Positions 43,968 to 52,656 of a DNA stretch of 64,000 nt are shown piece by piece. The DNA is taken from assembly GCF_002086695.1 (NCBI RefSeq), contig NZ_MVIH01000009.1, forward strand, positions 62,001-126,000, read 5' to 3'. Made by a program: the position numbers and the translations under genes. The notes below the pieces were generated by a model. The model saw only the letters and a program-made list of their open reading frames with translations. It was not told the DNA's origin and ran no database searches. Position 1 is the stretch's first letter, and the number at the start of each line of letters is the position of its first letter. The DNA comes from Mycolicibacterium rhodesiae (GTDB taxonomy: Bacteria; Actinomycetota; Actinomycetes; Mycobacteriales; Mycobacteriaceae).

Positions 43968-44492
43968 GTGAGTCTTCGGTACGCGGCACTGGGCCTCCTC
44001 GCCCAGGAGCCCGGCAGCGGGTATGACCTGCTCAAACGCTTCGACGTCTCGATGGCCAATGTCTGGCCTGCGACTCAGAGCCAGCTCTACGGCGAGCTCA
44101 ACAAGCTCGCCGACGCCGGTTTGATCGAGGTCACCGACGTCGGCCCGCGTGGACGCAAGGAATACCGCGTCACCGATGCCGGACGGCAGGATCTGCTGCG
44201 CTGGATGACCAACCCCCAGGACGACCCGCCGTACCGCAGCGCCGAGTTGCTCCGGGTGTTCCTGCTCAGCGAGATGCCTCCCGAGCAGGCCCGGGCTTAC
44301 ATGGTCTCGGTCGCCGAGCACGCCGAAGCCGAGCTCACCCGTTACGAGCAGGTGCGCGACTGCATGGAGTGGGGTGAGAGCGACGTCGGGTTCTACGGCC
44401 GCGCAGCGCTGGAATTCGGACTGCGGGTAGAGGCCATGGAGGCCGAATGGGCCCGCTGGGTCGTGGAGGAAATCGACCGGCGATCCAACTGA
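43968..44492 (+). CDS. PadR-family regulator with C-terminal helical domain
   Basis: 174 residues. Winged helix at the N-terminus (LRYAALGLLAQEPGSGYDLLKRF, then QSQLYGELNKLADAGLIEV) and a C-terminal coiled helical domain of the Vir_act_alpha type. PadR proteins are repressors released by aromatic or other small ligands. Divergent from the carotenoid oxygenase and likely its regulator. GTG 43968. Confidence 0.92.
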   Translation: MSLRYAALGLLAQEPGSGYDLLKRFDVSMANVWPATQSQLYGELNKLADAGLIEVTDVGPRGRKEYRVTDAGRQDLLRWMTNPQDDPPYRSAELLRVFLLSEMPPEQARAYMVSVAEHAEAELTRYEQVRDCMEWGESDVGFYGRAALEFGLRVEAMEAEWARWVVEEIDRRSN

Positions 44493-44510
44493 CCGTTGCA
44501 TCGCGATAGT

Positions 44511-44537
44511 TTCCGATATATCGTCAACGTATCGGAA
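44511..44537. promoter_or_regulatory. Inverted repeat TTCCGATA-N11-TATCGGAA before the second padR
   Basis: TTCCGATA (44511-44518) and TATCGGAA (44530-44537) are perfect inverted repeats separated by 11 bases; the left arm overlaps a second palindrome CGATATATCG (44514-44523). The centre lies about 50 bases before the ATG at 44576, a good position for autorepression by the encoded PadR protein. Confidence 0.6.
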
Positions 44538-44575
44538 GCGCATTCGGCGTTTCCAGACCAGAAACGAGAACCTCT

Positions 44576-45322
44576 ATGAACACCCCATTTCCCCAGTTCG
44601 GAGGCCCGGACATGGGCCGCCCCGGCTTTGGTCCCGGCTTCGGTCCGGGTTTCGGCTTCGCACCCGCAGGCCGTGGTCGCCGCCACGACCGGCATGGCCG
44701 CCGCGAGCTCCGCAATCAACTGCGTGAGCAGTTCCGCGAGCACGGCGACCACCACGACGGTCCGCCGTTCGGCCCGCGTGGCGGCTTCGGTCCGGGCTTC
44801 GGCCCCGGCTTCGGCCCAGGCTTCGGCTTCGGCCCCGGTGGTGGCGGCGGACGCGGTGGTCGCCGCGGTCACGGCCGCGGCCGCGGTCGTCGCGGTGACG
44901 TGCGTGCCGCGATCCTCAAGCTGCTCGCCGAGCGGCCGATGCACGGCTACGAGATGATCCAGCAGATCGCCGAGCGCAGCCAGGATCTGTGGAAGCCGAG
45001 CCCCGGCTCGGTCTACCCGACCCTGCAGCTGCTGGCCGACGAAGGCCTGCTGGTGGCGAGCGAATCCGAAGGCAGCAAGAAGCTTTTCGAGCTGACCGAT
45101 GAAGGCCGCGCCGCCGCCGACAAGATCGAGACCGCCCCGTGGGACGAGATCACCGAAGGTGCCGACCCGGGCCAGGTCAACATCCGGGCCGCGGTGGGTC
45201 AGCTGTTCGGCGCCGTGCGGCAAGCGGCTTTCGCCGCCAACCCGGAGCAGCAGCAGCGCATCATCGACATCGTCAACAATGCGCGCCGCGAGATCTACCA
45301 GATCCTCGGCGAATCCGAGTAA
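44576..45322 (+). CDS. PadR-family regulator with Gly/Phe/Pro repeat N-terminus
   Basis: 248 residues. The first 105 residues are low-complexity: GFGPGF repeats, a basic Arg/His helix (RRELRNQLREQFREHGDHH) and a second GFGPGF block, then RGGRRGHGRGRGRRG. The PadR winged helix follows (AILKLLAERPMHGYEMIQQI, SPGSVYPTLQLLADEGLL), and a C-terminal helix (QQQRIIDIVNNARREIYQIL) for dimerisation. The N-terminal tail may bind nucleic acid or promote condensation (inference). Strong hairpin follows the gene. Confidence 0.9.
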   Translation: MNTPFPQFGGPDMGRPGFGPGFGPGFGFAPAGRGRRHDRHGRRELRNQLREQFREHGDHHDGPPFGPRGGFGPGFGPGFGPGFGFGPGGGGGRGGRRGHGRGRGRRGDVRAAILKLLAERPMHGYEMIQQIAERSQDLWKPSPGSVYPTLQLLADEGLLVASESEGSKKLFELTDEGRAAADKIETAPWDEITEGADPGQVNIRAAVGQLFGAVRQAAFAANPEQQQRIIDIVNNARREIYQILGESE

Positions 45323-45330
45323 CCAGAAAC

Positions 45331-45373
45331 TTGGGCGCGGTTTCCGGGGTACAGCCCCGGAAACCGCGCCCAA
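45331..45373. terminator. 19-bp perfect-stem terminator
   Basis: TTGGGCGCGGTTTCCGGGG (45331-45349) pairs with its reverse complement (45355-45373) around the loop TACAG. It starts nine bases after the padR stop and ends 19 bases before the next gene start. Confidence 0.85.
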
Positions 45374-45392
45374 TTCATGCTTCGATGCCACA

Positions 45393-46574
45393 GTGCTGAG
45401 ACTGATCGCACTGGCCGTGACACTCTGCATTCTCGGCGGGCCACCACCCGCCAGCCGAGCCGACACCTGGCGTGTGGTCCGCACTGTGGTGCTGATGCGC
45501 CACGGGGTACGACCGCCCAACAAGGAACCACCAGTCCCGCTCTCGATCGCTCCAGACCCGTGGCCGGCGTGGAGCACCCGCCCCGGCTGGCTCACCGATC
45601 ACGGCGCGGCAGCTGTCCGTCTCATCGCAGCCGCCGACGCGCGTCGCTTCATCGCCGACGGCGCACTTCCCGCTCACGGCTGCCCTGCCACTGGTTCCGT
45701 CCGGGTCGTATCCGACTCTCTGCAACGCACGATCGCCACCGGCGACGCGTACGCCGCATCGCTGGCCGCGGGCTGCGGGATCGTGAATCACCATGCCCCA
45801 CAAGGTGAAGCGGATCCACTTTTCGACGAATATCGCACGTCGGGTATCACGACCGCTGCAGCGGAGGAGGCTGTCGCCTCGGCCGTCGGGCCTGACGGCG
45901 TGGCTGCTCTCGCGCAGCTGTACCAACCGGCGCTCGATGCCGTAACCCGCATCGTGTGCGGCAACCGGCCTGATCGGTGCGGTCTCACCGATGTGCGGAG
46001 CGGCACCGAGGTCGACCCGTCCGGCGCCCACCGCCCCCGACTCACCGGCGCCTTGGCCTACGGCTCGGTGATCTCCGAAGTGTTGGAGCTCGAATACGCC
46101 GAAGGCAAATCGCCTGCCGATGTCGGGTGGGGGCGGGCCACCGCCGACGACATCCGACTTGTCGGGAGCCTTCACGCACTGGAGCTGTCGATCATCGCCC
46201 GGCCCCGCCCACTGGCTGTGGCCAACGCGGGCAAGATCGCCGACGTCATCCGCGACGCTGTGGACACCGGGCCGCCGCTGACCGTCATGGTCGGGCATGA
46301 CACCGAAATCGCAAACATCGCCGGACTACTCGACGCCCATTGGTCGGTCCCGGGTTTCGCCGACGACGAACCGGTACCCGGCGGCGCGCTCGTCTTCCAA
46401 CGGCTCGAGGCGCCGAACGGAGACCAGGCCGTCCGAGCCTGGTATCGCTCTCAAACGCTGGAGCAGATTCGCACACTCACCGGCGGCGATTCGACCTGGG
46501 TTCCGCTGGCGATCCGCGGTTGCCCCGACGAACTGTGCTCACCGGACTCGTTCGCCGCAGCGCTGACGACCTAG
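45393..46574 (+). CDS. Exported histidine acid phosphatase / phytase-like
   Basis: 393 residues. Signal peptide (about 1-23, LRLIALAVTLCILGGPPPAS), the catalytic RHGxRxP motif with His37 (MRHGVRPPNK) and the proton-donor HD motif in VGHDTEIANI. Cysteines in pairs suggest disulfides. Relatives of AppA/Agp release phosphate or sugar phosphates in the periplasm. GTG 45393 precedes the signal helix directly. Convergent with glpK, sharing four bases. Confidence 0.87.
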   Translation: MLRLIALAVTLCILGGPPPASRADTWRVVRTVVLMRHGVRPPNKEPPVPLSIAPDPWPAWSTRPGWLTDHGAAAVRLIAAADARRFIADGALPAHGCPATGSVRVVSDSLQRTIATGDAYAASLAAGCGIVNHHAPQGEADPLFDEYRTSGITTAAAEEAVASAVGPDGVAALAQLYQPALDAVTRIVCGNRPDRCGLTDVRSGTEVDPSGAHRPRLTGALAYGSVISEVLELEYAEGKSPADVGWGRATADDIRLVGSLHALELSIIARPRPLAVANAGKIADVIRDAVDTGPPLTVMVGHDTEIANIAGLLDAHWSVPGFADDEPVPGGALVFQRLEAPNGDQAVRAWYRSQTLEQIRTLTGGDSTWVPLAIRGCPDELCSPDSFAAALTT

Positions 46575-48085
46575 ACCTCCACCCAATCCAGCGTGCGCTG
46601 AACGGCTTTGCGCCATCCGGCGTAGCCGGCCTCACGCTGGTCGTCGTCCCACACCGGCGACCATCGCCGGTCCTCCTGCCAGTTGGCCCGCAGGTCATCG
46701 GGATCGGCCCAGAATCCGACCGCCAACCCGGCGGCATAGGCCGCACCCAGTGCGGTGGTCTCGGCGACCACCGGGCGCACCACGTCCACGCCCAGCACAT
46801 CGGCTTGGATCTGCATGCACAGTTCGTTCTGGGTGACACCGCCGTCGACCTTCAGAATCTCAAGGTGCACACCGGAATCGGCTTCCATCGCGTCGACCAC
46901 GTCGCGGCTCTGATAACAGATTGCCTCCAGCGTCGCCCGGGCGACATGCGCGTTGGAGTTGTAGCGGGACAGCCCGACGATCGCGCCGCGCGCATCCGAG
47001 CGCCAATACGGCGCGAACAGTCCCGAGAACGCAGGCACGAAGTACACCCCGCCGTTGTCGGCGACCTGCCGGGCCAGGGTCTCGCTCTGCGAAGCCCCGC
47101 TGATGATGCCGAGCTGATCGCGCAGCCACTGCACCGCCGAGCCGGTGACCGCAATCGAACCCTCAAGGGCGTAAACAGGTTTCGCGTCTCCAAACTGGTA
47201 GCACACGGTGGTCAGCAACCCGTTCTCGCTGCGCACGATCTTCTCGCCGGTGTTCAGCAGCAGGAAGTTGCCGGTGCCGTAGGTGTTCTTGGCCTCACCG
47301 GGGCTCAGGCACACCTGCCCCACCATCGCCGCCTGCTGATCGCCGAGGATGCCGGTCAACGGCACCTCACCGCCCAGCGGGCCACCGGGTAGCGTCACCC
47401 CGTACGGCTCGGGCGACGACGACGGCCTGATCTCCGGCAGCATTGCGCGGGGAATCCCGAAGAGCGACAACAGTTCGTCGTCCCAGTCCAGGGTCTCCAG
47501 GTTCATCAGCATGGTGCGGCTGGCATTGGTGACGTCGGTGACGTGCACGCCGCCGTGTGTTCCCCCGGTCAGATTCCACAGCACCCAGGTGTCCGGCGTG
47601 CCGAACAGCGCGTCACCGCGTTCGGCGTCGTCGCGCAGGCCGTCGACATTCTCCAGAATCCACTGCAGCTTGCCGCCGGAGAAGTATGTCGCAGGCGGCA
47701 GGCCGGCCTTGCGCCGGATGATGTCACCCCGGCCGTCCCGGTCGAGCGCGGCCGCGATGCGGTCGGTGCGGGTGTCCTGCCACACGATCGCGTTGTGGTA
47801 CGGCCGTCCCGTCTTGCGGTTCCACACCAGGGTGGTCTCCCGCTGGTTGGTGATGCCCAGCGCGGCCAGGTCTTCGACGGACAGTTTCGTCTTGTTCAAC
47901 GCCGAGACCACCACGGTCTGCGTGCGCTCCCAGATCTCCACCGGGTTGTGCTCCACCCACCCGGACTTGGGCAGGATCTGTTCGTGCTCGAGCTGATGCC
48001 GGCCCACCTCAGCGCCCTTGTGATCGAAGATCATGCAGCGGGTGCTGGTGGTGCCCTGGTCAATCGAGGCGACGAAGTCAGCCAA
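46571..48085 (-). CDS. glpK: Glycerol kinase
   Basis: 504 residues. IDQGTTSTRCMIFD at the start, the ATP-binding and hinge segments GDQQAAMVGQ, KNTYGTGNFLL and VDGGVTQNELCMQIQAD are typical FGGY/GlpK. It phosphorylates glycerol to glycerol-3-phosphate. TTG 48085 is chosen as start because AGAGGAG lies six to eight bases upstream and the encoded LADFVASIDQG matches the family; in-frame ATG 48136 would run into the divergent methyltransferase. Rv3696c in M. tuberculosis. Confidence 0.96.
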   Translation of the reverse strand: MADFVASIDQGTTSTRCMIFDHKGAEVGRHQLEHEQILPKSGWVEHNPVEIWERTQTVVVSALNKTKLSVEDLAALGITNQRETTLVWNRKTGRPYHNAIVWQDTRTDRIAAALDRDGRGDIIRRKAGLPPATYFSGGKLQWILENVDGLRDDAERGDALFGTPDTWVLWNLTGGTHGGVHVTDVTNASRTMLMNLETLDWDDELLSLFGIPRAMLPEIRPSSSPEPYGVTLPGGPLGGEVPLTGILGDQQAAMVGQVCLSPGEAKNTYGTGNFLLLNTGEKIVRSENGLLTTVCYQFGDAKPVYALEGSIAVTGSAVQWLRDQLGIISGASQSETLARQVADNGGVYFVPAFSGLFAPYWRSDARGAIVGLSRYNSNAHVARATLEAICYQSRDVVDAMEADSGVHLEILKVDGGVTQNELCMQIQADVLGVDVVRPVVAETTALGAAYAAGLAVGFWADPDDLRANWQEDRRWSPVWDDDQREAGYAGWRKAVQRTLDWVEV

Positions 48086-48134
48086 CGGTGCTCCTCTGAC
48101 GTGCGATGCTGCCGATGCAGCCGACCTTTCGTCC

Positions 48135-48893
48135 ATGATGGCCTACATGGCAGCCGAGATCACCGACATCGCCGACATGCCGCGGGGTGGCCCGGATGCG
48201 TCCTGTCTGGATCGCCTGCTGGAAACCGCCCGGCCCGAATACCTCGACCGTGGCGACGTCGACGACGAGGTGAAGCGCGGGATCGTGACGGCGCTGGACG
48301 TGATCGGCAACCTGTTCGGCGAACACGACCGCAACGCCGAACTGGTGCTGCGGGAGGTCGCCGACGTCGTTGATCCCACCATCCTGGAACTCGGCGCCGG
48401 TCATGGAACACTGTCGCGCAGAGTGCTCGAACAGCATCCGACCGCCCACGTCACGGTCTCCGACGTCAACGCCGACGCGGTGGCGGCGATCGAGGCATCC
48501 GACCTCGGTGAACATCCGCGCGCCACGGTGCGCACGATCGACGCCACCGCGATCGACGCCGACGACGGCTCGTTCGACTTGGCCGTCTTCGCGTTGTCGT
48601 TTCACCATCTACCCCCAATCCAGGCCGCCCGAGTTCTTGCCGAAGGAACCCGGGTGGCCGACGAACTCCTGGTCATCGATCTGCCCCGGATGCCCTCGCT
48701 TCTGCACATCGCCAAGCTGGCGGCGATGGCGCCGCTGGTGTGGTGGCCGTTCGTGCACGACGGTCTGGTCAGCTCGCTGCGCTCCTACAGCCCGTCGGCG
48801 CTGCGCGCGCTCGGTGCCCATGCCGGCGTCGAGGTGGAGGTCAGCACCAACCCCTTCGATCGGCAGGTTCTGCGGGCGCGGCGGCGCGACTGA
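48135..48893 (+). CDS. SAM-dependent methyltransferase (Rv3699-like)
   Basis: 252 residues. N-terminal helical part (LDRLLETARPEYLDRGDVDDEVKR), then the class I SAM-binding motif ILELGAGHGTLSRRVL, VTVSDVNADAVAAI and FDLAVFALSFHHLPP. Small-molecule methyltransferase, target unknown. Three ATGs at 48135, 48138 and 48147 are possible starts, none with a clear ribosome site. Divergent from glpK with about 50 bases between. Confidence 0.87.
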   Translation: MMAYMAAEITDIADMPRGGPDASCLDRLLETARPEYLDRGDVDDEVKRGIVTALDVIGNLFGEHDRNAELVLREVADVVDPTILELGAGHGTLSRRVLEQHPTAHVTVSDVNADAVAAIEASDLGEHPRATVRTIDATAIDADDGSFDLAVFALSFHHLPPIQAARVLAEGTRVADELLVIDLPRMPSLLHIAKLAAMAPLVWWPFVHDGLVSSLRSYSPSALRALGAHAGVEVEVSTNPFDRQVLRARRRD

Positions 48894-48940
48894 TGGCGAT
48901 TTGCTTGCGCAGCTTGGCCTGAACCGGTTCCATCGACCCC

Positions 48941-50419
48941 ATGGGCGACGAGGTCAAGCACGCCACCTTCAACCGGGCGCATCGGCAGGAGTACCGGCGC
49001 AAGGTTCAGTTGTGCCTGGACGTGTTCGAAACCATGCTGGCCCAATCCAGCTTCGAGTTCGACCGACCCCTGACCGGGATGGAAATCGAGTGCAACCTGG
49101 TCACCGATGACTACCAGCCGGCGATGTCGAACCAGGAGGTCTTGGCCGCGATCGCCGATCCGGCGTACCAGACCGAATTGGGCGCCTACAACATCGAATT
49201 CAACGTCCCGCCGCGACCTCTTCCCGGCAGGACCGCACTGGAGTTGGAGGCCGAGGTTCGGGCGAGCCTGAATGCCGCCGAGACCAAGGCCAACACCGAC
49301 GACGCGCACATCGTGATGATCGGGATCCTGCCGACTCTGATGCCCGAGCACCTGACCGGCCACTGGATGAGTCCGTCGCTGCGCTATCAGGCGCTCAATG
49401 ACTCGATCTTCACCGCCCGCGGCGAGGACATCCTCATCGACATCACCGGTCCTGAGCGGCTGAGCATGCACGCGGAGTCCATCGCTCCTGAATCTGCTTG
49501 TACCAGTATGCAATTGCACCTGCAGGTGTCTCCGGCTGATTTCGCCGCCAACTGGAACGCCGCTCAGGTGCTGGCCGGTCCGCAGCTGGCGCTGGGCGCC
49601 AACTCGCCGTATTTCTTCGGTCACCAGTTATGGGCCGAGACCCGTATCGAGCTGTTCGCCCAGGCCACCGACACCCGGCCCGACGAACTCAAGGCCCAAG
49701 GCGTCCGTCCGCGAGTCTGGTTCGGGGAGCGCTGGATCACCTCGATCTTCGACCTGTTCGAGGAGAACGTCCGCTACTTCCCGTCCTTGTTGCCCGAGAT
49801 GTCCGACGAAGACCCGGTCGCCGAATTGGCGGCAGGCCGCACGCCTGCTCTGTCCGAGCTGCGACTGCACAACGGAACGGTGTACCGCTGGAACCGGCCG
49901 GTCTACGACGTGGTGAACGGTCGGCCGCACCTGCGGGTGGAGAATCGCGTGTTGCCCGCCGGACCCACGGTCGTCGACATGATGGCCAACTCGGCGTTCT
50001 ACTACGGAGCCTTGCGAGTGCTGGCCGAAGAGGACCGCCCGCTGTGGACGAAGATGAGTTTCACTGCGGCACATGACAACTTCATCGAATCTGCCCGGCA
50101 CGGCATGGACGCCCGGCTCTACTGGCCCGGGCTCGGCGAGATCACGCCCGACGAGCTCGTGCTGCGCACCCTGCTGCCGATGGCCGATGAGGGCCTGCGC
50201 CGCTGGGGCGTGGCCACCGAAGTTCGCGACCGCTATCTCGGCGTGATCGAGGGACGCGCGAAGACAGGGCGTAACGGGTCGGCATGGCAGGTCGCGACGG
50301 TGCAGGCGCTGCAGGGTCGCGGCATGGCACGACCGCAGGCACTGGCCGAGATGCTGCGGCGCTACTGCACCCTGATGCACAGCAACGAACCGGTGCACAC
50401 CTGGGACGTCACCGGGTGA
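48941..50419 (+). CDS. Glutamate-cysteine ligase-type (GCS2/YbdK-like) carboxylate-amine ligase
   Basis: 492 residues. Fold and motifs of the GCS2 family: EFDRPLTGMEIECNLV near residues 40-55 (the E-x-E metal-binding part), FNVPPRPL, AESIAPESACTSMQLHLQV and ENRVLPAGPTVVDMMAN. These ligases join a carboxylate to an amine using ATP. It is not the window's EgtA, which is encoded at 57830-59119, and mycobacteria make no glutathione, so the substrate is unknown. Starts 48 bases after the methyltransferase gene. Confidence 0.85.
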   Translation: MGDEVKHATFNRAHRQEYRRKVQLCLDVFETMLAQSSFEFDRPLTGMEIECNLVTDDYQPAMSNQEVLAAIADPAYQTELGAYNIEFNVPPRPLPGRTALELEAEVRASLNAAETKANTDDAHIVMIGILPTLMPEHLTGHWMSPSLRYQALNDSIFTARGEDILIDITGPERLSMHAESIAPESACTSMQLHLQVSPADFAANWNAAQVLAGPQLALGANSPYFFGHQLWAETRIELFAQATDTRPDELKAQGVRPRVWFGERWITSIFDLFEENVRYFPSLLPEMSDEDPVAELAAGRTPALSELRLHNGTVYRWNRPVYDVVNGRPHLRVENRVLPAGPTVVDMMANSAFYYGALRVLAEEDRPLWTKMSFTAAHDNFIESARHGMDARLYWPGLGEITPDELVLRTLLPMADEGLRRWGVATEVRDRYLGVIEGRAKTGRNGSAWQVATVQALQGRGMARPQALAEMLRRYCTLMHSNEPVHTWDVTG

Positions 50420-50445
50420 CCGACGGCCCTTGTAGGTTGGGGGAC

Positions 50446-51123
50446 ATGGACTCTGAGGTGATGGATTGGGACGGCGCCTATAAAGAGGAGGGCGCCTTCG
50501 CCGGGCCGCCGCCGTGGAACATCGGAGAACCGCAGCCGGCGCTGGCGGCTCTGGTCCGGGACGGCAAGGTCAGCGGCCACGTGCTGGACGCGGGCTGCGG
50601 GCATGCCGAACTCGCGTTGGCTCTCGCCGCGACGGGCAGCACTGTCGTCGGGATCGATGTGTCGCCGACGGCGATCGCGGCGGCGACCGAGGCCGCCCGC
50701 CAGCGCGGCTTGAGCAACGTGACCTTCGAGTGTGCGGACATCACCTCCTTCAGCGGCTACGACGAGCGGTTCGCCACGATCATCGACAGCACGCTGTTCC
50801 ATTCGCTGCCGGTCGACGCCCGCGACGCCTACCTCCGTGCGATCCATCGGGCGGCCGCACCTGGAGCACGGCTGTACATATTGGTCTTCGCAAAGGGCGC
50901 GTTCCCGCCGCATCTTGAGACCAAGCCCAACGAGGTCGACGAAGACGAGCTACGCGCCGCGGTGTCGAAGTTCTTCGTGATCGACGATATTCGGCCTGCG
51001 AAGATCCACTCCCACAAGCCCGCGTTCGCCGACATGCCCGAGGGCGCCATGCCGTTCGACCTCGATACGAAAGGCCGGCTGATGATGCCGGCCTACGTGC
51101 TCAGCGCCCACAAGGCGGACTGA
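50446..51123 (+). CDS. SAM-dependent methyltransferase
   Basis: 225 residues. MDSEVMDWDGAYKEEGAF, then the class I motif VLDAGCGHAELALALAATGSTVVGIDVSP and FATIIDSTLFHSLP. WDxxY--G-PPWN-GEPQPA near the start is typical of thiopurine-methyltransferase-like or UbiE-like proteins of actinobacteria. Substrate unknown. ATG 50446 follows TTGGGGG; the gene lies 26 bases after the GCS2-like ligase, likely same operon. Confidence 0.87.
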   Translation: MDSEVMDWDGAYKEEGAFAGPPPWNIGEPQPALAALVRDGKVSGHVLDAGCGHAELALALAATGSTVVGIDVSPTAIAAATEAARQRGLSNVTFECADITSFSGYDERFATIIDSTLFHSLPVDARDAYLRAIHRAAAPGARLYILVFAKGAFPPHLETKPNEVDEDELRAAVSKFFVIDDIRPAKIHSHKPAFADMPEGAMPFDLDTKGRLMMPAYVLSAHKAD

Positions 51124-51251
51124 CTCCGACCACCGAAGTGTTTGCGATCGAAGACTTACCCGCAAGCAGCTTTCCCATCCCTTCGGCATTTCCGCGCAAA
51201 GTTTCCTATGCTTCATCCGTCTTGTAGCGGAGTCGGGGCCGAGGGGACGCG

Positions 51252-52631
51252 GTGTTGGTTGGGGATTCGAGAGCGCCAGTGAGCGCTGTCTTCTACGGGT
51301 GGCTGTTAGCCGCGCTGATCGCAGTGGGTCTGGGAGCCGCGATAGTGAGCGGAGCCGCGGTCGCCGCCGCTGACACCGGCAACACGCCTTCCGGTGGCGG
51401 GACATCCAGCGCGGGCCACGCGACGTCGTCCAAGCATGGCGTCGCCTCCAGCCGGCGCGCACCGGTTGCGGCCAAGAGCGGACCCGCGCGAACCGACACG
51501 ACAATCCGAAGCACACGCCCGAGCCCGGCGAAGCTCACAACCCCCACAACCGCGGCCGCGGCCGGGGCGACACCCAAGCTGAACCCGGTGCAGGCGTTGA
51601 TGCGTCAGCTCAACTACATCTTCGCCAACAAGGCGCCGTCGATCGAATCGGGCACCCAGACCGCAGGCGCCGGCGGCGCCGTATCGGGCACCGTTATCGG
51701 TAAGAGCAACAACGGTTTCACGCTCAAGTACTCGATCGGCGACCAGCCGAGCAACGGCTCGGTTGTTCTCGACCCGGTGACGGGCGCCTACACCTATACG
51801 CCCAACAGCACGCTGCCCGCGGGCGCCATCATGGACGAGTTCACGATCGTCGCCGACAATGGCTCCGCGGCCAAGCTGCACGGACCTCTCGGCGCGGTAC
51901 AGAACGCGTTGCGTTCAATTGCGGTGCAGCTGGGCGTATCCGGGATCACTACCGCAGACGCCGCCATCTACGTCGACCTGGACAACCCCGCCGTTCCGAC
52001 GATCATCGGCAACCCGGACGTCACCAAGCAGTACTGGGTCACCGACGGAGCGCAGACCTCCGGCCTGGCGGCCGTGGTGATGGCCGTGGGTCAGCTGACT
52101 GGGACGATGCCGAATATCGCGGACTGGATCGCCAAAGCCAAGATCACCGACAGCGTCGACCGGCAACTGTTCGTCAACGGCAATGCCACGGGCCAATATC
52201 GGAAGATGTACTTGGACAACGGCACCGACTGGGTGTGGACCGGCGACGCCTTGGAGCTGCTGAGTACGAGCGGTAACGGGATCAACGTTTCGACGACGTA
52301 CTTCCCCAAGACCAAGGCTGACGTGGCCCTGACCAACATGGCATCCGCACTCACCGCCGGCTCGGTCGTCCTCGTCACCATCAAGACCCCGATCCTTGGT
52401 GACACCGACCCCACGAACCATTTGGTTGTCGTGCTCGGCATGAACACCCAGACCGACCAGATCTTCGTCAATGACGCCGCGTGGGGCGCCGAAGGCCAGA
52501 ACCGGGCGATGTCGCTGACCGACTTCATGAAGGGTTGGGAGCCGAACTACCCGCTGGGCATCGCCACCCGCCCGTTGGCCGCCGCAGCGGGCCAGCCCCT
52601 GACACAAGCCGATCTCGCACTGGCGGCCTGA
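51252..52631 (+). CDS. Exported C39-fold protein with VCBS-like repeat; catalytic Cys replaced by Ser
   Basis: 459 residues. Signal peptide (membrane stretch about 16-40), a Ser/Thr/Lys-rich disordered part (41-110), a small beta repeat with NGSVVLDPVTGAYTYTPN (168-185, cadherin/VCBS-like), then a C39-type papain-fold domain. Compared with its neighbour at 52657, the Cys is Ser270 (GAQTSGLAAVV), while His390 (TNHLVVVLG) and Asp408 (FVNDA) stay. Peptidase activity is doubtful unless Ser acts as nucleophile. GTG 51252 has GAGGGGA upstream. The paralogue starts 25 bases after its stop. Confidence 0.75.
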   Translation: MLVGDSRAPVSAVFYGWLLAALIAVGLGAAIVSGAAVAAADTGNTPSGGGTSSAGHATSSKHGVASSRRAPVAAKSGPARTDTTIRSTRPSPAKLTTPTTAAAAGATPKLNPVQALMRQLNYIFANKAPSIESGTQTAGAGGAVSGTVIGKSNNGFTLKYSIGDQPSNGSVVLDPVTGAYTYTPNSTLPAGAIMDEFTIVADNGSAAKLHGPLGAVQNALRSIAVQLGVSGITTADAAIYVDLDNPAVPTIIGNPDVTKQYWVTDGAQTSGLAAVVMAVGQLTGTMPNIADWIAKAKITDSVDRQLFVNGNATGQYRKMYLDNGTDWVWTGDALELLSTSGNGINVSTTYFPKTKADVALTNMASALTAGSVVLVTIKTPILGDTDPTNHLVVVLGMNTQTDQIFVNDAAWGAEGQNRAMSLTDFMKGWEPNYPLGIATRPLAAAAGQPLTQADLALAA

Positions 52632-52656
52632 GGCTACGGAACCGGAGAGCCGAAGT

